Source of the DNA: Candidatus Aminicenantota bacterium
GTDB taxonomy: Bacteria; Acidobacteriota; Aminicenantia; Aminicenantales; UBA4085
Length of the DNA: 33,253 bases
Assembly (NCBI GenBank): GCA_016931595.1
Contig: JAFGEN010000196.1
Location: 1-33,253, forward strand
Direction of reading: 5' to 3'
Shown: piece after piece, positions 9,818-17,980 of the stretch
How the letters are laid out: every line of letters begins with the position of its first letter
Position numbering within the stretch: position 1 is the stretch's first letter
Notes under the pieces: model-generated
What the model was told of the DNA's origin: nothing
Database searches by the model: none
Seen by the model: only the letters and a program-made list of their open reading frames with translations
Made by a program: the position numbers and the translations under genes

Positions 9818-10396
9818 ATGAGATTAAGACGACTGGTTGCCGCGGTTTTATCCTTGGGTCTGGCCGTCTGCCTCTCCGGACAGGATTTGGCCGGCGCAGC
9901 CAAGAAAGAAAAAGAGCGGCGGGAAAAATTAAAAAACAAGGCGGCCACCGTCGTGACCAACAGCGACCTGGCCAAGATTAAAAAGAAAGCCGCAGTCGAA
10001 AATGCGGCCCAGCCTCGAACCGAAATGCAAACCGAGGGACAGGCCCCTCCGGACGGAGAAGAAGGGTCCCCGCCCGAGCCGGCGAAAAAACCAACGGCCG
10101 TCGGCGCAGAGCCGGGAAAAGGACTCCGAGTCGCCGAAGCGGAAGCCGACGCCGAAATCAGACGGGCCGAACTTCAGGAGAAATTCGACCGGGCCAAGGA
10201 GCGGGTGGAGTTCCTCACCCTGAAAATGAGGGCCCTCCAGCAGCAATTTTTTTCCTTCAACACCATGCAATCGAAGGAACAGGTCCAGAAGGAAATCGTC
10301 GAGACGAACCTCAAGCTTCAGGCGGCCACGGCCGAAGAGGCCGCCTTGAAAAAAGAGTTTGACGAATTTTCAGCAAAAAATCCCATCAAGAAATAG
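9818..10396 (+). CDS. Exported coiled-coil protein of unknown function
   Basis: A 192-aa protein that I do not recognise. Residues 1-28 form a signal peptide (RLRRLVAAVLSLGLAVCLSG, with likely cleavage after an AGA). Cys18 has Val at -1, which argues against a lipobox. A Lys/Glu-rich segment (28-60) and a Pro/Gly/Glu-rich linker (60-100) follow. Residues 105-185 form a long helical coiled-coil (AEAEADAEIRRAELQEKFDRAK...). The start at 9818 is set by the promoter directly upstream; the frame is open further up but only inside comEC. It is a monocistronic-looking unit, convergent with the lipoprotein gene 28 nt away. It may be a periplasmic structural or chaperone-like protein, but this is only a guess from shape. 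Confidence 0.7.
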   Translation: MRLRRLVAAVLSLGLAVCLSGQDLAGAAKKEKERREKLKNKAATVVTNSDLAKIKKKAAVENAAQPRTEMQTEGQAPPDGEEGSPPEPAKKPTAVGAEPGKGLRVAEAEADAEIRRAELQEKFDRAKERVEFLTLKMRALQQQFFSFNTMQSKEQVQKEIVETNLKLQAATAEEAALKKEFDEFSAKNPIKK

Positions 10397-10423
10397 CGGG
10401 CCCCGCCTCGCCGCACCCTCCCT

Positions 10424-11290
10424 TTACCGGAAATAGATGAAGGACACCTGCAGGCCGAGTTCCCGGTCGTCTTGGGAGGAAGGGTTGATCTTGGACGGAA
10501 TGAAGGACTCGCTCACCCCGATCGAAAGGGTGAACTCGTCCTTGTCGCCCAGCATCTCCTTCTGGATCTCGTAGGATTTCTCGAACAGCCCTTCGTTCGG
10601 GACGAACTCGTCGAAGGCCAGGCCGTTGATCTTCAGAATAATCTTCGGGTCCTTGACATCGGAAATGTTGGCTCCGCCCTTGATGACCAGGAGGGCGTCC
10701 CTCCTGGGATTATCGATGATGCACTTGGCTTCCTTGGCCGTCCAGCGCCACTGCTTGAGGGGATTGTTCTGGTCGACCTCCAGGTCGTACCAGCCGCTCT
10801 CGTAAATGACCTCGGGCGTTCCGATCGGCGGGGGGAGAACCTTGAGCTTGCGGGTCATGACCTCGCGCGGGGCATCGCCGCTCCGGTCATAAGGATTGAC
10901 CAGGCCGACGACCAGCCGAAGGCTCTCCTCCCCCTTGAACTGAGGGTCGAATTCGTCGATGAACTTGGGGATATAGATCCGCCTTGTGATCGTATAGGCC
11001 TTGTCCTTCTCCCACTCGGCGGTCGCCGGGTCCGGAGCGTGATCATCCTGGAAGATCAGGTTTTCGTTGTGCCAGAAATGGACGAACACATGGTATTCGC
11101 GGTCGAACTTCAGGAAATCGCTCCCGGTTTTCCAGGTATACGTGATGTCGGTGATCAGGTTGTCCGAAAGGACGGGCTCGGCGAAGGCGACGTCCAGCGA
11201 AACGCCCTGGATCTGGGTCTTTTTTTGACAACCGGCGGCGGCCAGGGCCGCGGCGACGATGAGGATCCCCAAGCGAACCGTCCGTTTCAT
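10424..11290 (-). CDS. Lipoprotein of unknown function
   Basis: A 288-aa protein with an N-terminal lipoprotein signal (IVAAALAAAGCQKKTQ; lipidation at Cys21), so it should be membrane-anchored on the periplasmic side. The mature part looks rich in beta strands and has two halves: about 25-165 (DVAFAEPVLSDNLITDITYTW..., with a FVHFWHNENLIFQDDHAPDP segment) and about 175-288 (YESGWYDLEVDQNNPLKQWRW..., resembling an immunoglobulin/carbohydrate-binding-like sandwich). I do not recognise a named family. The ATG at 11290 follows GGAGGAGG. Transcription is divergent from lpxK across a 119-bp promoter region, so it may be coregulated with lipid A genes. Confidence 0.75.
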   Translation of the reverse strand: MKRTVRLGILIVAAALAAAGCQKKTQIQGVSLDVAFAEPVLSDNLITDITYTWKTGSDFLKFDREYHVFVHFWHNENLIFQDDHAPDPATAEWEKDKAYTITRRIYIPKFIDEFDPQFKGEESLRLVVGLVNPYDRSGDAPREVMTRKLKVLPPPIGTPEVIYESGWYDLEVDQNNPLKQWRWTAKEAKCIIDNPRRDALLVIKGGANISDVKDPKIILKINGLAFDEFVPNEGLFEKSYEIQKEMLGDKDEFTLSIGVSESFIPSKINPSSQDDRELGLQVSFIYFR

Positions 11291-11325
11291 GAAAAGCCTC
11301 CTCCGAGCGAAAATGGCACGGCTGA

Positions 11326-11354
11326 ATTATAGAAGAAGCCGCCCGTCAAGTAAA
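11326..11354 (-). promoter_or_regulatory. Promoter of the lipoprotein gene
   Basis: Minus strand: TTTACT (11349-11354), a 17-nt spacer, then a perfect TATAAT (11326-11331). The leader is about 30 nt and contains GGAGGAGG, so unlike several neighbours this gene uses a normal leader. Confidence 0.6.
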
Positions 11355-11390
11355 TCGGCCCGCGGAAATTCGGCAATTTTTCAGCATCTG

Positions 11391-11399
11391 TGATATATT
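11391..11399 (+). promoter_or_regulatory. Extended -10 promoter of lpxK
   Basis: TGATATATT is a TG-n extended -10 box (hexamer TATATT at 11394-11399). No good -35 is seen. The box ends 10 nt before the ATG at 11410 and no Shine-Dalgarno lies between, again suggesting a leaderless or nearly leaderless message. Confidence 0.5.
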
Positions 11400-11409
11400 T
11401 TTATCAAAG

Positions 11410-12420
11410 ATGAAGGCCCTGCTCCTGAACGCCTATTCCCTGATCTCGGCCCCGGTTTGCGCCCGGAAAGCGGCGGCATTCGCGAAGGGAAGGAAAAAGG
11501 CTTTTCTGGCCCCTCTTCCGGTCATCTCGGTCGGGAATCTGGCCCTGGGAGGCACGGGGAAAACGCCGGTCGCGGCCGAGCTGATCGGCCGTTTTCTCGA
11601 CCGGGGATATCATCCCGCCCTTGTCACCCGGGGCTACGGAGGCGTCTGGGAAAAAATCGGGGGCGTCCTGTCCGACGGCCGGAGCATCTTCGGCGGCGTG
11701 CGGGAAGCGGGGGATGAGCCTGTCTGGTTCGCCCGCCGGTTTCCCGCCGCGGGAGTCTTTGTCGGCCGGGACAGGGTCCTCTCCTGTCTCAAAGCCGAGG
11801 CCCTCGGATTCGACCTGTGTCTATTGGACGACGGCTTCCAGCACCTCCGCCTGGCCCGCGACCTCGACATCGTCCTTCATCATCCCTCGGCCGGACTGCC
11901 GCTCCGAGAGGGGGAAAGGGCTCTCTCCCGGGCTCATATCCTTCTTCTCCCCAGGGAATCCGCCGGAAAAGCGGCCGAGCATTTCCGTCGGCGCTTCCCC
12001 CGGCTCGACGTTTTCGAGTACGAGGTTGTGGCTGGGAACATCGAGGGAAGACCGTCCGAACCCGTCCTTCCTCTTTCATTCCTCCAGGGACGAAGGATTC
12101 TGGCCTTTGCCGGAATCGCCCGGCCGGGCCGTTTTTTCGACCTTCTGGAAAGCGCCGGAGCCTCGCTTGTCGGGCGTTTGATTTTCCCCGATCATTATCC
12201 TTACCCGCAGGCCGGAATCTCCCGGGTCGTCTCGGCCGTCGTCCGCCTCGAGCCTGACCTGGTTTTAACCACGGAAAAGGACGCCGTCAAATGGAGGCCG
12301 AAGGATCGAACAATCGCCGGCCGACCGCTTCACGTTTTGAGGATCGGGATCGACCTGCCGGAGACATTTTTTGAACGGGTCTGGGCCGCCCTCCCGGCCG
12401 TAAAGGCCGGCCGTGTCTGA
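11410..12420 (+). CDS. lpxK: Tetraacyldisaccharide 4'-kinase
   Basis: A 336-aa inner-membrane-associated kinase that phosphorylates the 4' position of the lipid A disaccharide precursor to give lipid IVA. The P-loop is VGNLALGGTGKTP (Gly47-Lys51-Thr52), preceded by a short N-terminal membrane-contact helix (LLLNAYSLISAPVCARKAA). Further LpxK signatures are LVTRGYGG (about 77-84), DEPVWFARRFP, DLCLLDDGFQHLRLARDLDIV (with the Walker-B-like DDGFQH) and LVLTTEKDAVKW near the C-terminus. Length is standard. It heads an operon: the next gene starts 8 nt inside its 3' end. Its presence shows that the organism makes lipid A. Confidence 0.97.
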   Translation: MKALLLNAYSLISAPVCARKAAAFAKGRKKAFLAPLPVISVGNLALGGTGKTPVAAELIGRFLDRGYHPALVTRGYGGVWEKIGGVLSDGRSIFGGVREAGDEPVWFARRFPAAGVFVGRDRVLSCLKAEALGFDLCLLDDGFQHLRLARDLDIVLHHPSAGLPLREGERALSRAHILLLPRESAGKAAEHFRRRFPRLDVFEYEVVAGNIEGRPSEPVLPLSFLQGRRILAFAGIARPGRFFDLLESAGASLVGRLIFPDHYPYPQAGISRVVSAVVRLEPDLVLTTEKDAVKWRPKDRTIAGRPLHVLRIGIDLPETFFERVWAALPAVKAGRV

Positions 12421-13333
12421 AAAAACGGCCAACCAGCCATCCGCCGGGACGGTTGCGGCCTATTTGCTCTACAAGGTTTTCTCCCTATTTGTCGCCATCC
12501 TGCCCCGAGGACTGGTCCTTCTCTGGGGACAAGCGGTCGGTTGGATCGCCTATCACCTGGACTCAAGACATCGGGCGATCGCCCGGGCCAATCTGGTTCA
12601 AGCCTTTGGACCGTCCCTTCGGCCGGCCGAACGATCGAGGATCGCCCTTCGTTCCTACATGAATTTCGTCCGGACGCTTTTTGACGGCCTGAAAACCGCC
12701 CCCTGGTCCCAGGCTCGCCTGATGAGGCTGTTCGACGTCGAGGGCGGAGACCATTTCGACCGGGCCGCCGCCTCCGGCCGGGGCGTTCTCCTGTTCACCG
12801 CCCATTTCGGCAACTGGGAGATGATCATTCCCCCGATCGCCGACCGGATGAAATTTCTCATCATTGCCCGAGCCCTGGACAACCCGCTCATCGACCGGGA
12901 CGTGGAAAAGGCCCGGGAGCGGAGAGGAGCGACCATCATCGACAAGTTCGGGGCGGGACGCCGAGTGCTTCGGGCCTTGGCTCGGAAAGAGGCCGTCGGC
13001 ATCCTGATCGACCAGAATGTCCTCCGCCGGGAGGCCGTTTTCGTCGATTTTTTCGGGAAGCCGGCGGCGACAACTCCGGCCCTGGCCTTTTTCCACCTCC
13101 GGACGGGAGCCCCGGTCGTTCCCATGTATTGCGTCCCCTCCCCGGGAAACCGGTACAGGTTTCGGTTCGAGCCGCAGGTTGAAATCAGCCTCTCGGGAAT
13201 CGAGGGGGAGGACGTGTTGAAAATTACGGCCGTCTGCACTAAGATGATCGAAGAAACCATCCGCCGGCATCCGGAGCTCTGGCTGTGGATTCACAAACGC
13301 TGGCAATCGAGGCCCCTGAATGAAACAACCTGA
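12413..13333 (+). CDS. Lysophospholipid/lipid A acyltransferase, LpxL/HtrB family
   Basis: A 306-aa membrane-associated acyltransferase that adds a secondary acyl chain to lipid A or a related lipid. The catalytic HX4E motif is FTAHFGNWEMI (His131, Glu136). Other family blocks are the N-terminal membrane helix (about 15-45), SRHRAIARANLVQAFG, FVDFFGKPAATTPALAFFHLRTGAPVVPMY and the C-terminal HPELWLWIHKRWQSRP. The GTG start at 12413 lies inside the lpxK end (8-nt overlap), consistent with translational coupling. It cannot be decided from sequence whether it is the LpxL, LpxM or an unspecialised member, so no symbol is given. The C-terminus overlaps rph by 14 nt. Confidence 0.92.
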   Translation: MSEKTANQPSAGTVAAYLLYKVFSLFVAILPRGLVLLWGQAVGWIAYHLDSRHRAIARANLVQAFGPSLRPAERSRIALRSYMNFVRTLFDGLKTAPWSQARLMRLFDVEGGDHFDRAAASGRGVLLFTAHFGNWEMIIPPIADRMKFLIIARALDNPLIDRDVEKARERRGATIIDKFGAGRRVLRALARKEAVGILIDQNVLRREAVFVDFFGKPAATTPALAFFHLRTGAPVVPMYCVPSPGNRYRFRFEPQVEISLSGIEGEDVLKITAVCTKMIEETIRRHPELWLWIHKRWQSRPLNETT

Positions 13334-14093
13334 AAACCGGCGGACCGGCCGCTCCGGGGGACGGACTCCCGAGGCCCTCCGGCCGGTCAAAATCACCCCC
13401 GACTTCATCGAAATCGCCGACGGTTCGGCCTTGATCGAGATGGGCCGGACCCGGGTCGTGGCCACGGCCACGATCGAGGAGAAGGTCCCGCCGTTTCTCA
13501 AGGGGACGGGCCAAGGCTGGGTCACGGCCGAATACGCCATGCTTCCCCGGGCCACGGATAAGAGAACACCCCGGGAGCGGCAGATGGGCTATCCCTCGGG
13601 CCGAAGCCAGGAGATTCAGCGCCTGATCGGACGATCGCTTCGGGCCGTGACCGACCTTCGAGCCCTGGGCGACCGGCAGATCATCCTCGATTGCGACGTC
13701 CTCCAAGCCGACGGAGGGACGCGCGTCGCGTCGATCAACGCCGCCTGTATCGCCCTGGCCTTGGCCTTGAAAAAGCTCCTGGATGCGAACATTCTCAAGA
13801 TCCTTCCACTCCGACACCTTGTCGGGGCGATTTCCGTCGGCCTGGTCGACGGCGAAGCCCTCTGCGACCTGGACTATGGGGAGGACTCCCGGGCCGAGAC
13901 CGATATGAACGTCGTTGAAACCGACCGGGGCCAGCTTTTAGAGGTCCAGGCCACGGCCGAACGGACGCCCTTTTCCAGAAACCAGCTCGATACGCTTCTC
14001 AAACTGGCCGACGCCGGGATCGCCGAGGTCGTCCAGGCTCAAAAAGACGTCCTCAAGAAAAAAAGCCTGATGTTCATGGCCTATGGTCGGTAG
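13320..14093 (+). CDS. rph: Ribonuclease PH
   Basis: A 257-aa phosphorolytic 3'-5' exoribonuclease that trims tRNA 3' ends. The RNase PH core is complete: EMGRTRVVATATIEEKVPPF, GWVTAEYAMLPRATDKR, the phosphate-binding RSQEIQRLIGRSLRA, DCDVLQADGGTRVASINAAC and the catalytic aspartate segment DLDYGEDSRAETDMNVVET, ending ELLEVQATAERTPFSRNQLDTLLKLA. The ATG lies 14 nt inside the upstream acyltransferase gene, so translation is likely coupled. The N-terminus (about 25 residues before LRPVKI) is slightly longer than in many homologues. A terminator hairpin begins 3 nt after the stop. Confidence 0.97.
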   Translation: MKQPENRRTGRSGGRTPEALRPVKITPDFIEIADGSALIEMGRTRVVATATIEEKVPPFLKGTGQGWVTAEYAMLPRATDKRTPRERQMGYPSGRSQEIQRLIGRSLRAVTDLRALGDRQIILDCDVLQADGGTRVASINAACIALALALKKLLDANILKILPLRHLVGAISVGLVDGEALCDLDYGEDSRAETDMNVVETDRGQLLEVQATAERTPFSRNQLDTLLKLADAGIAEVVQAQKDVLKKKSLMFMAYGR

Positions 14094-14095
14094 GC

Positions 14096-14127
14096 GGGCG
14101 TCCTTGACAAGGCCGGACGCCCCTTTT
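14096..14127 (+). terminator. Rho-independent terminator of the lpxK-lpxL-rph operon
   Basis: GGGCGTCC (14096-14103), an 11-nt loop, GGACGCCC (14115-14122), then CTTTT. The hairpin starts immediately after the rph stop codon. The loop contains the -35 box of the next gene's promoter. Confidence 0.75.
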
Positions 14128-14132
14128 AATAT
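14104..14132 (+). promoter_or_regulatory. Promoter of the flotillin gene, nested in the rph terminator
   Basis: TTGACA (14104-14109), a 17-nt spacer, then TAATAT (14127-14132). The -35 sits in the terminator loop, and the spacer is the 3' arm of the stem plus the T-run. The predicted leader is about 60 nt and ends with a GGGAGG ribosome site before ATG 14197. Confidence 0.65.
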
Positions 14133-14196
14133 GGGTATTTCCATTTCCAGATGGAAGAAACGGACCTCTTGACCGAAGCCGCATAGGGAGGTTTTT

Positions 14197-15600
14197 ATGA
14201 ATCTCGTCACCGTCCTGATCGTCATCGGAGCCGTTCTCGTCCTGGCCGTCGGCCTGGGCTTTCTTTTCGCCAAACAATTCCGGAAAGTCGGGCCGAATGA
14301 AGCCCTGATCATCTCCGGCCGCAAGCGCAGCCTGACCCTTCCCGACGGCACGGTTAAAAAGGTCGGATACCGGGTCCGGATCGGCGGCGGCACATTCGTC
14401 CATCCCTTCACCGAGAAAGTCGATCTCCTTCCGATGGATGTCCTTTCGATGACCATCCGCACCCCCGAGGTCCTGACCCGGGGCGGCGTGCCGATCGTGG
14501 CCGACGCGGCCGCCCAGGTGAAGATCGATTCCTCGGAGGCGGCCATCTCCATGGCCGCCGAACAGTTCCTCGGCATGGGCCGGGATGGGATCAAGGAAGT
14601 AGCCGTCAACGTCCTCGAGGGCAAGATGAGGGAAGTCATCGGGACGATGACTGTCGAGGAAATCTACCGGGGACGGGCCGATTTCAACCAGAAGGTCGCC
14701 GAAACCGTCAGGGAGGATTTCGGAAAGATGGGATTGGCTCTTCTCTCCTACGCCCTCAAGGAATTCAGCGACACCCAGGGATACATCGACGCCCTCTCCA
14801 AGCCGCTGATTTCAGCGGCCAAACGCGATGCCGCCGTGGCTGAGGCCGAGACCGAAAAAGAAGCGATTATCCGGTCGTCCCAGGCCCGCAAGGAAGGCGA
14901 GGTAGCCCGTCTCCAGGCCGAGGCTCAGATCGCCAAGGCCCAGTGGGAAAACGAAGCGAAAAAATCCGAGTCCCTGACCTCGGTCAACCAGAAAAAGGCC
15001 CAGGCCGACTTCTCCTACGAGCTCGAGCGGTATCGCCTCTCGCAGGAATTGAAGCGGGAGGAAAGCAAGGTTCTGATGGTCGAAAAGGAACAGGCGATCC
15101 AGATCGAGGACCTCGAAATCAAGCGCCGGGAAAAAGAGCTCGAATCCAACGTTTTAAAGCCGGCCGATGCCCGGAAATACCAGATCCGGGCCGAAGCCGA
15201 AGCCGAGGAATTCCGCATCCAGGCCGAAGCCCGCGGCAAGGCCGAGGCGGTCAAGCTCGAAGGCCAGGCTGAAGCCGGCCGAATCAAGGACAAAGGGGCG
15301 GCCGACGCCGAAGCCATGACCAAGCGTGCTCAGGCGATGAGCCTCTACAAAGACGCCTCGGTCTTGGAGATGTATATGAAGGTCCTTCCGGAAGTGGTCA
15401 AGAGCGTCTCCGAACCGCTGTCGAAAATCGACAAGATCGTCCTTGTCAACAGCGACAAGGACCTCGGCTTGAACAAAATCTCGGGACAGACGGCCCAGAT
15501 CCTGGCCCAGATTCCCGACATCGTCCAGACGCTGACCGGGGCCGATTTGAAGAAATTCCTCCGGGAGAAGCTATCGGTCGAACCCAAGAGCGAGAAATAA
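14197..15600 (+). CDS. Flotillin-like SPFH-domain membrane protein
   Basis: A 467-aa protein. Residues 3-26 form a single N-terminal membrane helix (VTVLIVIGAVLVLAVGLGFLFA). An SPFH/Band-7 domain follows (about 30-210: KVGPNEALIISGRKRS... LTRGGVPIVADAAAQVKI... LEGKMREVIGTMTVEEIYRGRADF). A long Ala/Glu/Lys-rich flotillin coiled-coil comes next (about 215-385, with repeated AEAEAE / QAEAxGKAEA units). The C-terminal segment (about 390-467, LEMYMKVLPEVVKSVSEPLSKIDKIVLVN) is typical of FloT/YuaG. These proteins oligomerise at membrane microdomains and organise signalling and secretion complexes. GGGAGG precedes the ATG. The next gene follows after 30 nt and is probably cotranscribed. Confidence 0.92.
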   Translation: MNLVTVLIVIGAVLVLAVGLGFLFAKQFRKVGPNEALIISGRKRSLTLPDGTVKKVGYRVRIGGGTFVHPFTEKVDLLPMDVLSMTIRTPEVLTRGGVPIVADAAAQVKIDSSEAAISMAAEQFLGMGRDGIKEVAVNVLEGKMREVIGTMTVEEIYRGRADFNQKVAETVREDFGKMGLALLSYALKEFSDTQGYIDALSKPLISAAKRDAAVAEAETEKEAIIRSSQARKEGEVARLQAEAQIAKAQWENEAKKSESLTSVNQKKAQADFSYELERYRLSQELKREESKVLMVEKEQAIQIEDLEIKRREKELESNVLKPADARKYQIRAEAEAEEFRIQAEARGKAEAVKLEGQAEAGRIKDKGAADAEAMTKRAQAMSLYKDASVLEMYMKVLPEVVKSVSEPLSKIDKIVLVNSDKDLGLNKISGQTAQILAQIPDIVQTLTGADLKKFLREKLSVEPKSEK

Positions 15601-15630
15601 CCCCCGCATTCATCCGGGAAAGGGGACGTC

Positions 15631-17961
15631 ATGATCTCCGATAAAGCCAACCGCATCGGCGCCTCGCCGACATTCAAGGTCGCGGCCAAGGCCAAGGCGA
15701 TGAAGGCCGAAGGCATCGACGTCGTCGACCTGAGCATCGGCGAGCCCGATTTTCCGACCCCGGAAACCGTCAAGGCGGCCGGGATCAAAGCCATCCAGGA
15801 CAATTACACCAAGTACACCGAAAACGACGGCTCGCCCGCCCTCAAGAAGGCCATCATCGGCCGGCTGAAGGAGGATTACGGGCTGACGTATGCGCCGAAC
15901 GAGGTCATCGTCAACTGCGGGGCCAAAAGCTCGTTGTTCCACGCCTTCCAGTCGCTGATCAACGACGATGAGGAAGTCATCATCCCGGCCCCGTACTGGG
16001 TTTCCTATCCCCATCTCGTCCATCTGGCCAAGGGAAAATCCGTCTTTGTTCCGACGAAAGAGGAGAACGGCTTCATCCTGACGGCCGAGGAGCTCAAGGC
16101 CCACATCACACCGGCGACGAAAGCTCTCCTTCTCAATTCTCCGTCGAATCCGACGGGAGCGGCCTACACGGCCGAACAGCTGGACGCTCTGGCCGAAGTC
16201 ATCCGAGGGGAGGACATTTACGTCATTTCCGACGAAATCTACTCCTGCCTTGTCTACGACGGATTCAAGTACCGGAGCATCGCCTCCCTGGGCGAAGACC
16301 TGAGAAAGAAAACCGTGTTGATCAACGGCGTGTCCAAGGCCTACGCCATGACGGGCTGGCGGATCGGCTATGCGGCCGGCCCGGCGCCGTTGATTGCGGC
16401 CATGAGCCGCATCCAAAGCCACACGACCTCCCATCCCGCCTCCATCTCCCAGCGGGCCAGCATCGAAGCCCTGGCCGGTTCCCAAGCGGATGTCTCACGC
16501 ATGCGCGCCGAATTCGAACGCCGCCGGAATTACTCCCTGATGAAGCTTCGAACCATTCCCGGGCTCTCCTGCTTCGAGCCCCCGGGAGCCTTCTACCTGT
16601 TTCCCAACATCCGCTCGTTTTTCGACCTGGAATTCAACGGAACCCCCATCCGCAATTCCTACGGAATGGCCTATTACCTCCTGAGGGAGGCCCGGGTGGC
16701 AGTCGTCCCCGGAGACGCCTTCGGCGCCGACGACTACATGCGCCTGTCGTACGCCACCTCGATGGAGAACCTGGAAAAGGGACTCAACCGGATCGCCCAG
16801 GCCCTGGCCCGGCTCAAGCCGGCCAAGCGGGCCAAGCGGGTCGCCTTGAGCAACGTCGTCACCCGGCAGCGCGGGCCGGTCCCGGTCGAGGACCGGCTGG
16901 CAGTCGCCCTTCGGGACGGACTTGTCGCCGAGGCAGAGGCGCGCCTGGCCTCAGACGTCGTGTTCGAATGGAACGCCAATATCGCCGGGGTGATCGTCCG
17001 CCTGCGGACCAACGTCCGTCATATTTATGAAATGTGGACGGAAAACTGGACCCCGGCGCCTCCTGATTCGGGCCTCGAGCCGCACGGCCATCTCTACGCC
17101 GTCGACGGGATCGCCGGACGGGAACCCCGGGCCTTCTTCAACACCGAGACCAAAACCGGAGTCGTCGTCAATGTCGACGCGTATGCCCCGGTCCGAAGCC
17201 TGGCCCTCGGACTGGCCGGGGATGTCGCCGGACGCAGGTTTGGGGCCAACCTGGTCCGGGGCATGTCGGTCGATACCGAAGGCCTCGGTCTGCTCCTCGT
17301 CGGCCCGGCCGGGACGAAAAAAACGGAACTGTTCTTCAGCCTTCTCCGCGATCCCCGGTTCCGGTTCCATTCCGGGGACATCGTCCTGGTCCGGCCGGCC
17401 GGAACGGCCGCCCAGGCCGAGGCATTCGAACGGAAGGCCTTCCTCCCGACCAACACCGTTGAGTTGTTCGGCCGCCTGGCTCCGCTTTTCGACCGGAGCA
17501 AGTGCGAGAACGTCGTCATCCGGAAAGAGGACTGCCAGAACGTCGAATGCCTGCGGACGGAAGACTGCCGGCTGGACCGCGGCGGCCCGTTCTGTTATAA
17601 AGCGGCCAAGGACGCTTGCGCCCTCCTCGACCCGGAATGGCTTGGCCCGTCGGCCGCCCCGCGCCGGACGGCCCTGCGCTGGATCTTCCTCCTCCGCAAC
17701 GATTCCGTTTCCCAGGCCGTGGAAGAAGTATCCCTGGACGAGGCCCTTCGAATCCTGGAGCGCGGCGAAACCCCCGGCTTGAAGAAGTCCGCCGCCGCCC
17801 GGCCTCAGCCGTTTTTCAACCCCTTCTTTCTCGAATCCACAGACGACCGGGTCGAGCTCGAAAAAGACTTCTATCGCCGGCTGTTGCCCAACGTCCGGAC
17901 GTTTTTATTCAATTCCGGAACGGCCGGAATCGACCAAATCAAGGAAGCGATCGGCCTTTAA
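15631..17961 (+). CDS. Fusion of class I aminotransferase and HPr kinase/PEPCK-like P-loop domain
   Basis: A single 776-aa frame. Residues 1-395 are a complete fold-type I, aspartate-aminotransferase-like enzyme: LSIGEPDFPTP, NSPSNPTGAAY, DEIYSCLVYDG, the PLP lysine Lys236 in INGVSKAYAMTGWRIGY, and RLSYATSMENLEKG. After a basic linker (395-410), residues 415-776 form a second module. It has a beta-rich part (VIVRLRTNVRHIYEMWTENW ... AFFNTETKTGVVVNVDAY), a Walker-A-like LLLVGPAGTKKTEL (558-565; the usual third Gly is Lys563), then FHSGDIVLVR 18 residues later in the place of the HPrK/PEPCK acidic loop. Six cysteines follow at 625, 635, 640, 646, 655 and 663. There is no internal ribosome site and no stop between the parts. 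The ATG follows AAAGGGGA. The aminotransferase call is firm; the second module's family is inference from motif layout. Confidence 0.85.
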   Translation: MISDKANRIGASPTFKVAAKAKAMKAEGIDVVDLSIGEPDFPTPETVKAAGIKAIQDNYTKYTENDGSPALKKAIIGRLKEDYGLTYAPNEVIVNCGAKSSLFHAFQSLINDDEEVIIPAPYWVSYPHLVHLAKGKSVFVPTKEENGFILTAEELKAHITPATKALLLNSPSNPTGAAYTAEQLDALAEVIRGEDIYVISDEIYSCLVYDGFKYRSIASLGEDLRKKTVLINGVSKAYAMTGWRIGYAAGPAPLIAAMSRIQSHTTSHPASISQRASIEALAGSQADVSRMRAEFERRRNYSLMKLRTIPGLSCFEPPGAFYLFPNIRSFFDLEFNGTPIRNSYGMAYYLLREARVAVVPGDAFGADDYMRLSYATSMENLEKGLNRIAQALARLKPAKRAKRVALSNVVTRQRGPVPVEDRLAVALRDGLVAEAEARLASDVVFEWNANIAGVIVRLRTNVRHIYEMWTENWTPAPPDSGLEPHGHLYAVDGIAGREPRAFFNTETKTGVVVNVDAYAPVRSLALGLAGDVAGRRFGANLVRGMSVDTEGLGLLLVGPAGTKKTELFFSLLRDPRFRFHSGDIVLVRPAGTAAQAEAFERKAFLPTNTVELFGRLAPLFDRSKCENVVIRKEDCQNVECLRTEDCRLDRGGPFCYKAAKDACALLDPEWLGPSAAPRRTALRWIFLLRNDSVSQAVEEVSLDEALRILERGETPGLKKSAAARPQPFFNPFFLESTDDRVELEKDFYRRLLPNVRTFLFNSGTAGIDQIKEAIGL

Positions 17962-17980
17962 ACCGGGACGGCGCAACGGG

